From Thermoplasmata archaeon (lineage in GTDB: Archaea > Thermoplasmatota > Thermoplasmata > Thermoplasmatales > Thermoplasmataceae), in contig JAKAAE010000062.1 of NCBI GenBank assembly GCA_021797225.1, forward strand, positions 1 through 8,458: a stretch of DNA of 8,458 bases, given 5' to 3'. This document shows positions 1 to 7,645 of this stretch, one piece after another. Positions within the stretch are counted from its first letter, which is position 1; every line of letters starts with the position of its first letter. A program made the translations under genes and the position numbers. Below the pieces are notes generated by a model, which saw nothing but the letters and a program-made list of their open reading frames with translations, was not told where the DNA came from and ran no database searches.

Positions 1-596
1 TGTGGTAAGGCAAAGAAATTCTTTGCATGGAATATGAATGCAAATACAAATATGATTGTAAGAATTATTGCAGCCATTTTGAACCATGTCATTATTGCAT
101 TGGATTTTCCGAATATGTTTACTCCCACATACTGGATTATAATAAATATTGCAAGAAGTGCCAGTGCAAGAACAACTCCTGTAGGGGTCAGAAGTGATAT
201 TGACGAATTGTATATTCCAGGTATGTAACTGCTCAAAAATCCTGTGAGTGCAGCTGCTTCAACCGGTGGTGTTGCTATGGCACCTATCATATAAGCCCAG
301 CCAAGGTAAAAATTACTCACAGGGCCATGGGAAAACTCGTTGAATCGGACAAGTGAGCCGCTATATGGGAAAAGAGTTCCGAGCTCACTGAACACCAGTG
401 CAAGAATAATAAAGAATACACCTGCAACAACCCATGTGAGTATGGCTCCTGGCCCAGCATATGCAGGACCTGCTAAAACACCCAGAAGCCATCCTGAACC
501 GACCATTCCGCTGAAGCTGATTAGAAATATATCTACTGAGGATAATGATTTTTTCAATTTCTGATTTGAACTATTAGAATTACCTGAATTGTTCAT
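1..596 (-). CDS. APC-family amino acid permease, N-terminal part (cut by window edge)
   Basis: The first 198 codons of a membrane amino acid transporter run from ATG at 596 off the left edge. A short polar Asn/Ser-rich tail (1-18) precedes about five hydrophobic segments, near 21-42, 48-70, 97-124, 138-160 and 170-190. The first helix carries the broken-helix motif GMVGSGWLLG (30-39), the type used in this superfamily to bind the substrate's amino and carboxyl groups. SELGTLFPYSGSLVRF (70-85) matches the conserved helix 2/3 region of APC transporters. Family members are usually 430-550 residues, so more than half is outside the window. It likely moves amino acids across the cytoplasmic membrane by proton symport or exchange; the substrate cannot be read from this part. 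It follows a decarboxylase gene on the same strand after 76 bases and has its own TATA-like box. The start is supported by the box spacing. Family assignment is firm, specificity unknown. Confidence 0.88.
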   Translation of the reverse strand, partial: MNNSGNSNSSNQKLKKSLSSVDIFLISFSGMVGSGWLLGVLAGPAYAGPGAILTWVVAGVFFIILALVFSELGTLFPYSGSLVRFNEFSHGPVSNFYLGWAYMIGAIATPPVEAAALTGFLSSYIPGIYNSSISLLTPTGVVLALALLAIFIIIQYVGVNIFGKSNAIMTWFKMAAIILTIIFVFAFIFHAKNFFALP

Positions 597-619
597 TTTG
601 ACCTTAATTGTAGCATCCG

Positions 620-627
620 TATATAAA
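620..627 (-). promoter_or_regulatory. TATA box for the APC permease gene
   Basis: On the minus strand this reads TTTATATA inside an AT-rich stretch. Its centre is about 27 bases before the ATG at 596, which would place transcription start at or next to the start codon. No Shine-Dalgarno-like sequence lies between. This fits a leaderless archaeal transcript. It also implies that the permease can be transcribed separately from the decarboxylase gene ahead of it. Confidence 0.6.
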
Positions 628-672
628 TATATTTACACGAAATCCGGAGTATGTTCGTAAATACATTGAATT

Positions 673-1929
673 TTATTTTAAAAATCCACTGATCATTGTA
701 TCCAGTGTACTGCGCTTCCTGATAAGTATATCACTATTATGGTCTATTGCAACCTCCGCAGGAGTACCAAGAAGATTATAATTGGATGCCATGGATGAAA
801 CATAGGCACCGGCATTGAGTATTAATGCTAAGTCTCCGGTCTTTACATCCGGAAGTAATATATTTTTGGCAAGGTAATCTGTATTCTCACATACCTGGCC
901 GGCTATATCCGATAAAGTTATGTATTCTGAATCAACATATCCGGGTATTTTTATTTCATGATGCGCGCCGTAGAGTGGTATCCTGATCATTGTATTCATA
1001 CCGGTATCTATTCCTATAATCTTATGATCAGAATTCTTAATGGATGTTATCGATGAAACAAGTATGGCAGCATCTGAAATAATATACCTTCCAGGTTCTA
1101 TGATAAGTTCTGATGATTTGAAGTATCCCCTATTCTTAAACTTTGAAAAATTTTCTTTAATATAATCGGCTGTCCTTGCCAGATCCAGAGGTTTTGTATG
1201 CAAATCATATGGCACTCCGAATCCCCCACCGATATCCAGGAAAGAAAATTCAATTCCAAGTGCGTCTGATATTTTAGCTGCTATGTCAAAGAATCTTTCG
1301 GTGGATTCCTTAAAAAATTCATGGTCAAGAACATTCGATCCAGTCATCATGTGGATTCCGAATCTTCTGGCACCGTATTTTTTTGCAGACTTGTATGCCT
1401 GAAGTGCATCTTCTGGCGAAATTCCGAATTTTACGTCATGCCCTGCGGTTGTAATTCCTGCAAATTCTCCCCTTCCAATACCAGGATTTATCCTGAAAGA
1501 AACTATTTCAGGTAAATGTCCACTGATAAGCTCCATCTGTCCCTGATAGTCGAAATTAATAGTTATTCCCAATCTTGAAATCTGAAAAAGTTCAGCTTCA
1601 GAAAGATTATTCGGTGTTGCAATTATGTGATAAGGGTTAGCCCCAGCGCTAAGTGACAGTTGTACCTCATTCAAATTTGCTGCATCTATGCCTGCACCAT
1701 TTTTAATAATATATGAAACTATGAAAGGATTATAATTCGCCTTAACTGCATAATGTATTGCAATACCATCAAATGCTATTTTTAGATTTTTTATATTTTC
1801 AATGATTCTTCTCATGCTATATATGATAAGAGGAGTTTTATATTTTGAACATAACTGTTTTATGTTAAATCCATTGTATACTGAATAATCATCGCTTAAA
1901 TATGGATAATGTACAAATCCTTTTTCCAT
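673..1929 (-). CDS. lysA: diaminopimelate decarboxylase-like PLP enzyme (fold type III)
   Basis: This 418-residue cytoplasmic enzyme probably decarboxylates meso-diaminopimelate to L-lysine, the last step of the DAP route. An alanine-racemase-like barrel (about 30-290) is followed by a C-terminal beta domain (about 291-410). YAVKAN holds the PLP lysine (K63). GGGFG (234-238) and EPGR (278-281) bind the cofactor phosphate. The C-terminal part has DTGMN.MIR.PLYGAHH (308-324), QVCEN with the partner-site Cys and Glu (C347, E348), and AGAY.SSMASNYN (373-385), all typical of LysA. Length is normal (about 415-430). An oddity is HMMTGSN (193-199), where most homologues have H-x-H-I-G-S-Q; the residue that usually stacks on PLP is Met195 rather than His. 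The start at 1929 is the first ATG after an in-frame gap. No other lysine genes are nearby, so decarboxylation of another basic amino acid cannot be excluded. Confidence 0.85.
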   Translation of the reverse strand: MEKGFVHYPYLSDDYSVYNGFNIKQLCSKYKTPLIIYSMRRIIENIKNLKIAFDGIAIHYAVKANYNPFIVSYIIKNGAGIDAANLNEVQLSLSAGANPYHIIATPNNLSEAELFQISRLGITINFDYQGQMELISGHLPEIVSFRINPGIGRGEFAGITTAGHDVKFGISPEDALQAYKSAKKYGARRFGIHMMTGSNVLDHEFFKESTERFFDIAAKISDALGIEFSFLDIGGGFGVPYDLHTKPLDLARTADYIKENFSKFKNRGYFKSSELIIEPGRYIISDAAILVSSITSIKNSDHKIIGIDTGMNTMIRIPLYGAHHEIKIPGYVDSEYITLSDIAGQVCENTDYLAKNILLPDVKTGDLALILNAGAYVSSMASNYNLLGTPAEVAIDHNSDILIRKRSTLDTMISGFLK

Positions 1930-1977
1930 ATTACATTATCTTAAAAATGAACAAAAACTTTTCCTATTTCATTAATT

Positions 1978-1991
1978 GTTTTATATTAAAG
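1978..1991 (-). promoter_or_regulatory. candidate TATA region for the decarboxylase gene
   Basis: The minus strand reads CTTTAATATAAAAC in the 71-base gap between the small membrane protein gene and the decarboxylase gene. A start about 26 bases further on would give a leader of roughly 30 bases. Two runs of five T on the minus strand (1953-1957 and 1943-1947) lie between this box and the ATG and could equally mark the end of the transporter transcript. The call rests only on composition and position. Confidence 0.3.
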
Positions 1992-2000
1992 TACTAATGC

Positions 2001-2342
2001 TCAAAAATAATTGATAACAAGGGCAACAATCATATAAATCACTCCATCCATTATAAAAATAAGTGTCATTATTAACTGCTGCCGGTTTATATACTTAACA
2101 TCAAATTCCCCCACCTGTTTTTTTTCTTCCATAACTTCTCGGAGATAGTTTCTGGCACCGAAGTCCCACCATGCGCCGAAGAAGAATATAACAAATGCTA
2201 ATAAAAAAATAATCAATGGCATTGTACCCCGGTAATTAAAGGATTTATAAAAATAAAATGGCAATGGGGCTAGCATTATTGCCATTAAAATTATTAATGG
2301 GATAATAGCGAATTTTGCTCTTATTTTAACTATATCCTTCAT
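2001..2342 (-). CDS. small three-helix membrane protein of unknown function, last gene of the importer operon
   Basis: I do not recognise this 113-residue protein. It has a short basic N-terminus (MKDIVKIRAK), hydrophobic segments at about 11-31, 41-58 and 89-110, and a charged loop at 60-88 that is probably cytoplasmic. No catalytic or metal motif is visible; FGAWWDFGARNY (55-66) at the end of helix 2 is its most distinctive stretch. The ATG lies 17 bases inside the end of the ATPase gene in another frame, so translation is probably coupled to the transporter. No clear Shine-Dalgarno sequence precedes it. The overlap suggests a job linked to the importer, for example as an accessory or stabilising subunit, but that is inference from context only. 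It is too short and lacks the loops to be a permease subunit. Confidence 0.7.
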   Translation of the reverse strand: MKDIVKIRAKFAIIPLIILMAIMLAPLPFYFYKSFNYRGTMPLIIFLLAFVIFFFGAWWDFGARNYLREVMEEKKQVGEFDVKYINRQQLIMTLIFIMDGVIYMIVALVINYF

Positions 2343-4443
2343 TTTTCAGGTGTTCCAGTTCATTCTGCTCGAAATGGCATTTATACCAGTGTTCACCGTT
2401 TGATTTAACAGGCGGAACCGTATCCTTACAGATTTTCTGCCTGTAAACGCAACGGTCATAAAATCTGCATCCTTTAGGAATATCGATAGAATTGCCTATT
2501 TCACCTATGATATCTATATGACCTGGATTCCATGATGGATCCGGATTTGGAACAGATTTTATCAAAGCCTTTGTATACGGATGTAACGGTGACTTTATGA
2601 TATCATCAGCTTTGCCACCCTCAACCATGGAGCCAAGATACATTACATATATCCTGTCCGCCAGGTAATAAACAGATGCAATATCATGTGAAATATATAA
2701 AATAGACATGCCCCGTTCGATTCTTATCTTATTAAGCCTGTTCATGAACGATGCCCTTAAGGATACATCAAGCATTGACGTGGGCTCATCTGCAACAATA
2801 AACTTTGAATTTATTACCGTTGCCCTTGCGATTCCTACTCTCTGTTTTTCTCCTCCAGAGAGTTCATATGGGAATCTATCCATATATGCCTCCACAGGGA
2901 AAAGATCAGCATTCGCAATGGATGCTTTCACGGCTTCCTGCATCTCCATAACATCCTTCGTTATGTGGTTTCCGATCATGGGTTCTGATACCGTATTGAA
3001 TACTGTCATTTTAGGATTTAATGAATCGAAAGGGTCCTGAAATATCATCTGAGTATTTTTCCTGAACTCAATATAATCTTTATGATTGGATTTTAATTTA
3101 TTTACATATACGAAGTCATTTTCATTGAAATAATATTTTATATTCCCGGAAGTCGGTTTTAAAAGTCCTATCAACAGTCTGGCAAGAGTGCTTTTTCCTG
3201 AACCAGATTCACCAACAAGACCTACGATTTCTCCCTCCCGGATTTCCATGCTCACATCGCTTACTGCATGTACTGAGGGTTTATCCTTTGAATATAATGC
3301 CGAGATTATATTTTTCTTTAAATCAAAGTTCTTGGTGAGGTGTTCTATTTCTATTAGCTTGGTATTTTTTATATAATTGTTTGCAAAATTGGGAGCTTTT
3401 GGATAATTCTGCGTTATATTTTTAGCAAAGTAGCATCTGCTGTAATGCATCCCATCTATATACTGAAGTTCTGGCTCTTCCGTTGTACATATAGAATCCT
3501 TCATGTAGCACCTGTCTGCGAATTTACATCCCTTAGGCAGATTTGCTGGATCAGGTAGTCTTCCCGGTATTCCTTCAACATGCTGCCTTGCATTGGATAA
3601 ATTTGGATAACTCTTCAGTAATTCTATTGTATATGGATTGTGTGAGTTTTTGTATATATCTGCAACAGTTCCATACTCCATTATAGCTCCGGCATACATT
3701 ACTGCAATCTTATCAGCCAGCTGTGAGACAACACCGATATCATGGGATATTATAATAAATGACTTAATCCTCCCACTTTGCTTCAATCTTTTAAGGGTTG
3801 CAATAATTTCTGCCTGTGTTATTACGTCCAGACCGGTTGTGGGTTCATCTGCTATAACTATTTTGGGATCAAGTGCAAGAGCCATGGCTATTACAGCCCT
3901 CTGCTTCATTCCTCCAGATAGTTCATGTGGATATGAATCTTTAACAGCCGGAGTAAGCCCTGCATCCTTCAATAGTTCCACAACTCTTTTCTCTATTTGA
4001 TTTTTATCTAGATCTGTATGGATTCTGAACACTTCGCCTATCTGTCTTCCTATAGTATACACTGGATTGAAGGAGTTCATTGCACCCTGGAAGACCATTG
4101 AAATATCCTTCCATCTAATATCTCTTAACTTCTGATCCAGTAATTTAAGCCCCCTTTTGTTTTTGGGTTTATTTTCACTATCAACGTATTTATCATTATA
4201 TAGTGAAACTGAGCCGGTAATGACAGCATTTTCAGGCAGCAATGATAAAATGGCAAGTGCAATTGTACTTTTTCCCGATCCTGATTCCCCTAGAATACCG
4301 AGAGACTGACCGTTTTCGATCTGCAGATTAACATTTCTGACTGCCTTAACCAGGCCACCGTACACCTTGAAATCTATGCTTAAATTTTCAATATCTAGAA
4401 GTAAATTACTTTTTTGATATACATTTTCTTCCTGTTCCATCAT
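2326..4443 (-). CDS. fused peptide/nickel-type ABC importer ATPase (DppD-DppF fusion)
   Basis: One 705-residue chain carries both ATP-hydrolysing domains of a Dpp/Opp importer, which are separate proteins in most bacteria. Half 1 (about 14-340): Walker A GESGSGKST (52-60), Q119, signature LSGGMKQR (175-182), Walker B IVIADEP with E200, switch H234. Half 2 (about 362-700): Walker A 411-419, Q469, LSGGEKQR (528-535), FIVADEP with E553, H586. Both ATP sites keep their catalytic residues. Each half ends in the oligopeptide-type tail with four cysteines (306, 312, 319, 337 and 659, 665, 672, 689); such tails hold iron-sulphur clusters in some Dpp transporters. The ATG at 4443 overlaps the permease C stop as ATGA, with a weak GGGTGG upstream (4450-4455); the next codon is also ATG. 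It works on the cytoplasmic face with the two permeases. The substrate could be peptides, nickel or sugars. Confidence 0.93.
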   Translation of the reverse strand: MMEQEENVYQKSNLLLDIENLSIDFKVYGGLVKAVRNVNLQIENGQSLGILGESGSGKSTIALAILSLLPENAVITGSVSLYNDKYVDSENKPKNKRGLKLLDQKLRDIRWKDISMVFQGAMNSFNPVYTIGRQIGEVFRIHTDLDKNQIEKRVVELLKDAGLTPAVKDSYPHELSGGMKQRAVIAMALALDPKIVIADEPTTGLDVITQAEIIATLKRLKQSGRIKSFIIISHDIGVVSQLADKIAVMYAGAIMEYGTVADIYKNSHNPYTIELLKSYPNLSNARQHVEGIPGRLPDPANLPKGCKFADRCYMKDSICTTEEPELQYIDGMHYSRCYFAKNITQNYPKAPNFANNYIKNTKLIEIEHLTKNFDLKKNIISALYSKDKPSVHAVSDVSMEIREGEIVGLVGESGSGKSTLARLLIGLLKPTSGNIKYYFNENDFVYVNKLKSNHKDYIEFRKNTQMIFQDPFDSLNPKMTVFNTVSEPMIGNHITKDVMEMQEAVKASIANADLFPVEAYMDRFPYELSGGEKQRVGIARATVINSKFIVADEPTSMLDVSLRASFMNRLNKIRIERGMSILYISHDIASVYYLADRIYVMYLGSMVEGGKADDIIKSPLHPYTKALIKSVPNPDPSWNPGHIDIIGEIGNSIDIPKGCRFYDRCVYRQKICKDTVPPVKSNGEHWYKCHFEQNELEHLKNEGYS

Positions 4444-6623
4444 TTTCTTCCACCCAGTGTTGGATTTGCCACTTCATCTATGCCTCTGGAAATGAATATG
4501 AATGCTAGTATAAATAGCGTAAGTGCCACTATTGGAGGTATAGTAGCATAGGGATAAACAGTAATAGAATAGAAATCACCCAGAAAAGAACTGAGCATTC
4601 CTCCCCATGTTGGTATCGATACACTAACCAGACCAAGAATTTCAAAACTAGACACGGCTGCCACAGCACCACCTATATTGATAGCGGTGAGGTATACCAG
4701 TAATGTTCCCATGTTAGGCACAAAGTGCCGTTTCATGATGCTCAGTGTTTTAATATTTGATACCTTTGCAGATTCCACGAATGTTCTTGTCTTAACACTT
4801 CTTACAATACCTATAAGTGAGAAAGTGACAAAGGGCCACCCGAGCAATGAAAATATAAATATCAGGTTAATAAGTGATGGACCAAGAACACTTGCTAGCA
4901 CGATATATAATGGAAGTGTGGGTATTAAAAATATTGACAGTGCCAGAGTTTCCATGAAAGAGCTTACCATTCCAGAATAATATCCAATGAACATTGCCAC
5001 AACTAATGATATCAATATTGTCATTATCCCAGCAGCGAATCCTACTTCCAAATCAGGTGGAAAGCTATCTATAAACAAGGCAAATACATTATCGTGAGCT
5101 ATGTTAGTTCCCAGTGGTAGAATAAGGCCAGAGACTGTATGGAACGTTGGCCCAAGTGAAACGGGATTACCTTCGAAGCTATACATGATAATATTATTAC
5201 CGCTTAAAAGTGCAATTGTCGGTCCGCTTCCATATGTTACATTATCAATTTTAAAACTATAAGGTTCTTCAAACATAATTGGATTGCCAACAGATGCCTT
5301 TAAATTTGAGTTCCATGAGTAGGGATATTTTTGAAATGCATTTATTAAATATATCATTTGCCCAGTTGTAGTATTGCTCAGTAAAAATTTGCCACTATGG
5401 TAATATTCAATATTATTAACTCCAAATGGTAATTTCGACTCTCCTGTTACCTGAACATTGCCTGTTTTAGATTTTGCAAGTGCATAATAATAGTTTCCAG
5501 ATGAAATGATTAAATCCGATGGGAATCCATGTGACCCACGACTAACTCCTATTGCTGCAATAGTATGAGAAGCGGTATAAATAAAAGTTCTTGTTCCATT
5601 AATTAGATTTAATATATACAATGAGTTACCTGATGACATGAAAGCATCCTGATATCCGGGTTTCAGGTCAAAATATTGGTATTCTGCCGGAATTGCTAGC
5701 TGACCTATATTGAAAGAGTAGCTATTGTTAAATAGTAAAGCACCAGTAACATTCCATGCATCGATATTTTTTCCTCCCGTGACTATAACTTCCGGAGAAT
5801 TGGGAGTTATAAAATTGTTACCAATGAAATATATATGCGGGGAACCTGTTAAACTTAATTTGTGAGACCACAATTCATGTAAATTGTAAGTGTAATATTC
5901 ATTTAAATACATCCCGGTGTTATTTTCTACTACTGCATATGTATAAGATCCATAGGGACAGCTGTCTACAGTGGAAGTGGCTGCCATTACTTCATCAGTT
6001 ACAAAACTTGGTTGACCGAATCTTGGGCTGTTTGTACTTACCATTGCTGTGACAATTGTACCATTTACAGAAATATGGGCGACTGGAAGGGCTTTAACGG
6101 AAGAACCGGAAGATGAGCATAATACATTATAAACGTATAAACTATGATTCGATGAGGCAAATATATCTGTTAAATATTGTAAACTGGTACTTTCAGGGGC
6201 AAACGCCATAAAATTTGTTACTGTACCATTGGTTTTAAACAGCAAACAGCTACTACCACTATCATTTGCGGTAATTGCAAATATTCCGTAGTTTTTTCCA
6301 GATTCCCCGGCAGTGAACATATAATAACTACCAGTCTTATATTCTCCTTCTGTAGCAGAAATTTTGTTCAACGAACTCTCTACTGTAAAATTCAGTTTTT
6401 TATCCTCCATAGTTACAGGTTTAAAATAATCCTCAGATGGTATTCCACTAAATGGATTACCATGAACAAGCACAGGTGCAAGTAAAGCGACAATAATGAA
6501 AGCTATTAATATATAAAGCCCTGCCTTGCCATACCACGATCTATAAAATACTTTAAACTGCTTTCGTACATTGTTCAGTTTAAATTTGATATTGTCTTTC
6601 AAAATTTTTGTATTTGTCTTCAT
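4440..6623 (-). CDS. DppC-type ABC importer permease with large extracellular beta-propeller-like insert
   Basis: This 727-residue membrane subunit is more than twice the usual 280-310. Helix 1 is at about 34-54. Residues 55-505 form a long external segment. The core helices follow at about 526-548, 560-583, 585-606, 637-665 and 694-712. The core keeps family marks: an EAA-type loop (610-637, ending RHFVPN), PTWGGML (671-677) and a C-terminal D-E-x-x-N-P. The external part repeats a short pattern, strand then S/G-G-N-x-x-Y then strand then N/T-G (near 282-296, 328-344, 372-390, 410-421 and 473-486), as in WD/PQQ-like propeller blades. Three cysteines (126, 169, 222) lie in it. An upstream in-frame ATG at 6710 would lie deep in permease B; the ATG at 6623 has a GGGTGA ribosome site and an ATGA overlap, so I chose it. 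Permease identity is firm; the propeller reading is inferred from pattern only. Confidence 0.88.
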   Translation of the reverse strand: MKTNTKILKDNIKFKLNNVRKQFKVFYRSWYGKAGLYILIAFIIVALLAPVLVHGNPFSGIPSEDYFKPVTMEDKKLNFTVESSLNKISATEGEYKTGSYYMFTAGESGKNYGIFAITANDSGSSCLLFKTNGTVTNFMAFAPESTSLQYLTDIFASSNHSLYVYNVLCSSSGSSVKALPVAHISVNGTIVTAMVSTNSPRFGQPSFVTDEVMAATSTVDSCPYGSYTYAVVENNTGMYLNEYYTYNLHELWSHKLSLTGSPHIYFIGNNFITPNSPEVIVTGGKNIDAWNVTGALLFNNSYSFNIGQLAIPAEYQYFDLKPGYQDAFMSSGNSLYILNLINGTRTFIYTASHTIAAIGVSRGSHGFPSDLIISSGNYYYALAKSKTGNVQVTGESKLPFGVNNIEYYHSGKFLLSNTTTGQMIYLINAFQKYPYSWNSNLKASVGNPIMFEEPYSFKIDNVTYGSGPTIALLSGNNIIMYSFEGNPVSLGPTFHTVSGLILPLGTNIAHDNVFALFIDSFPPDLEVGFAAGIMTILISLVVAMFIGYYSGMVSSFMETLALSIFLIPTLPLYIVLASVLGPSLINLIFIFSLLGWPFVTFSLIGIVRSVKTRTFVESAKVSNIKTLSIMKRHFVPNMGTLLVYLTAINIGGAVAAVSSFEILGLVSVSIPTWGGMLSSFLGDFYSITVYPYATIPPIVALTLFILAFIFISRGIDEVANPTLGGRK

Positions 6624-7609
6624 ACTCTCACCCTCGGATCTAACCATGCATGTATAAAATCTATAGAGGAATATGCTACAATAACAACTAAAGCCAAGAT
6701 AAACAAACATGCCTCAATTACTGGATAATTCTCAATCAAAATATTCTCGTACAGTAATACGCCCATGCCCGGTATTTCAAAAATAATACCCGTTATAACT
6801 GCACCACTCATTAAAAGAGCGAATTCGAGTGCCATACGAGTTGATTCGGGAACCATTGCATTTCTGGCGGCGTGGTGAAACATTATTGATGATTGACTAA
6901 CTCCCTTTGCCTTGGCTGTTTGTATGAAATCTTCACCGAGTACAGAAACCATAATACTTCTCATTGTAATTAAATGACCCATAATTTCTATAATCAAAAG
7001 AGTTAAAATAGGCATAGTAAAATAGTGTATTAGAACGAGAAAACCACTAAATGATGGTGACTTAAGAAAAGGCCCTAACCTATAATGGGAAGCAGCCAAA
7101 GGGAATATTGGATAATAAACGGCAAATACGATATATACAATTATCGCCATAACAAAGAAAGGAATTGAATTTAATATTGTTGCAGTAACTAATGTGGGAC
7201 CTTCGGATCTCTTACCTCTGATAAATGCAGTCACTATTCCCAAAGGTATACCAAAGGCAAACGAACCAATGGATGCCACCCCAAAAATTATAAGTGTATA
7301 GGGAAGTGCAGTCGCAATCATAGAATATATGCTTTGACTCAATTCGGCTGGATTATAGCCAAAGTGGAATGTAAGCATTTGCTTTAGATATACTATAAAA
7401 GAGCTAAGTGCAAACTTATTATTTGGATTTATACCGTACATTTTATAAACACTATTTATAGCAGCCTTCGTAGGATGCTTTAAATTTCTAATATATAATT
7501 CCGCAGGATTACCTGGCATCAATCGTAATAATACATATAAAATAACGACAACGAATAAGGCCAAAAATACCGCTTGGAGTATTTTTCTACTTATAAGGTA
7601 AACATTCAT
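6620..7609 (-). CDS. DppB-type ABC importer permease, first gene of the operon
   Basis: This 329-residue membrane subunit has the normal DppB length. Helix 1 (about 8-29) leads into LRLMPGNPAELY, the family's conserved N-terminal block (28-39). Further hydrophobic segments lie near 103-130, 142-166, 188-212, 258-280 and 297-320. The EAA coupling loop (about 225-254) reads EDFIQTAKAKGVS and ends HHAARNAMVP, with the conserved glycine present (G236). FEIPGMGVLLYENI (277-290) and LDPRVRV at the C-terminus are also typical. It should pair with permease C to form the membrane channel and dock on the fused ATPase. A TTG codon directly precedes the ATG at 7609; I prefer the ATG because a TATA-like box sits about 30 bases upstream. 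The stop overlaps the next gene's ATG by four bases. Substrate cannot be told from permease sequence alone. Confidence 0.93.
   Translation of the reverse strand: MNVYLISRKILQAVFLALFVVVILYVLLRLMPGNPAELYIRNLKHPTKAAINSVYKMYGINPNNKFALSSFIVYLKQMLTFHFGYNPAELSQSIYSMIATALPYTLIIFGVASIGSFAFGIPLGIVTAFIRGKRSEGPTLVTATILNSIPFFVMAIIVYIVFAVYYPIFPLAASHYRLGPFLKSPSFSGFLVLIHYFTMPILTLLIIEIMGHLITMRSIMVSVLGEDFIQTAKAKGVSQSSIMFHHAARNAMVPESTRMALEFALLMSGAVITGIIFEIPGMGVLLYENILIENYPVIEACLFILALVVIVAYSSIDFIHAWLDPRVRV
6628..6633 (-). promoter_or_regulatory. Shine-Dalgarno site that sets the permease C start
   Basis: The minus strand reads GGGTGA, four bases before the ATG at 6623 and inside the last codons of permease B. 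It matches the GGTGA part of the archaeal anti-Shine-Dalgarno complement. It supports re-initiation at the ATGA overlap and argues against the longer reading frame that begins at 6710. Confidence 0.6.
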
Positions 7610-7637
7610 CAATTATCAATAAAGCAATTAAAATCTT

Positions 7638-7645
7638 TTATAAAA
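7638..7645 (-). promoter_or_regulatory. candidate TATA box for the importer operon
   Basis: The minus strand reads TTTTATAA within GTTTTTATAAAAG. Its centre is about 32 bases before the ATG at 7609, so transcription would start only a few bases before the start codon. A second TTTATATA lies at 7670-7677 and could give a longer leader. Which one is used cannot be decided from sequence. Confidence 0.45.

Noticed and set aside
34..564. Plus-strand reading frames of 64 and 74 codons.
   Set aside because: They are antisense to the APC permease, whose minus-strand translation has clear family motifs and membrane helices.
1321..1515. Plus-strand 64-codon frame.
   Set aside because: It is a shadow of the decarboxylase gene, with a Cys-rich composition typical of antisense frames.
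2708..4000. Three plus-strand frames of 62-120 codons opposite the ATPase, and a similar one at 4678-4980 opposite permease C.
   Set aside because: They lie antisense to strongly conserved coding sequence and show no family resemblance.
6624..6710. N-terminal extension of permease C to an ATG at 6710 (29 more residues).
   Set aside because: It lies wholly inside permease B in another frame, has no ribosome site, and would put a Cys/Tyr-rich stretch ahead of a well-supported ATGA start with GGGTGA upstream.
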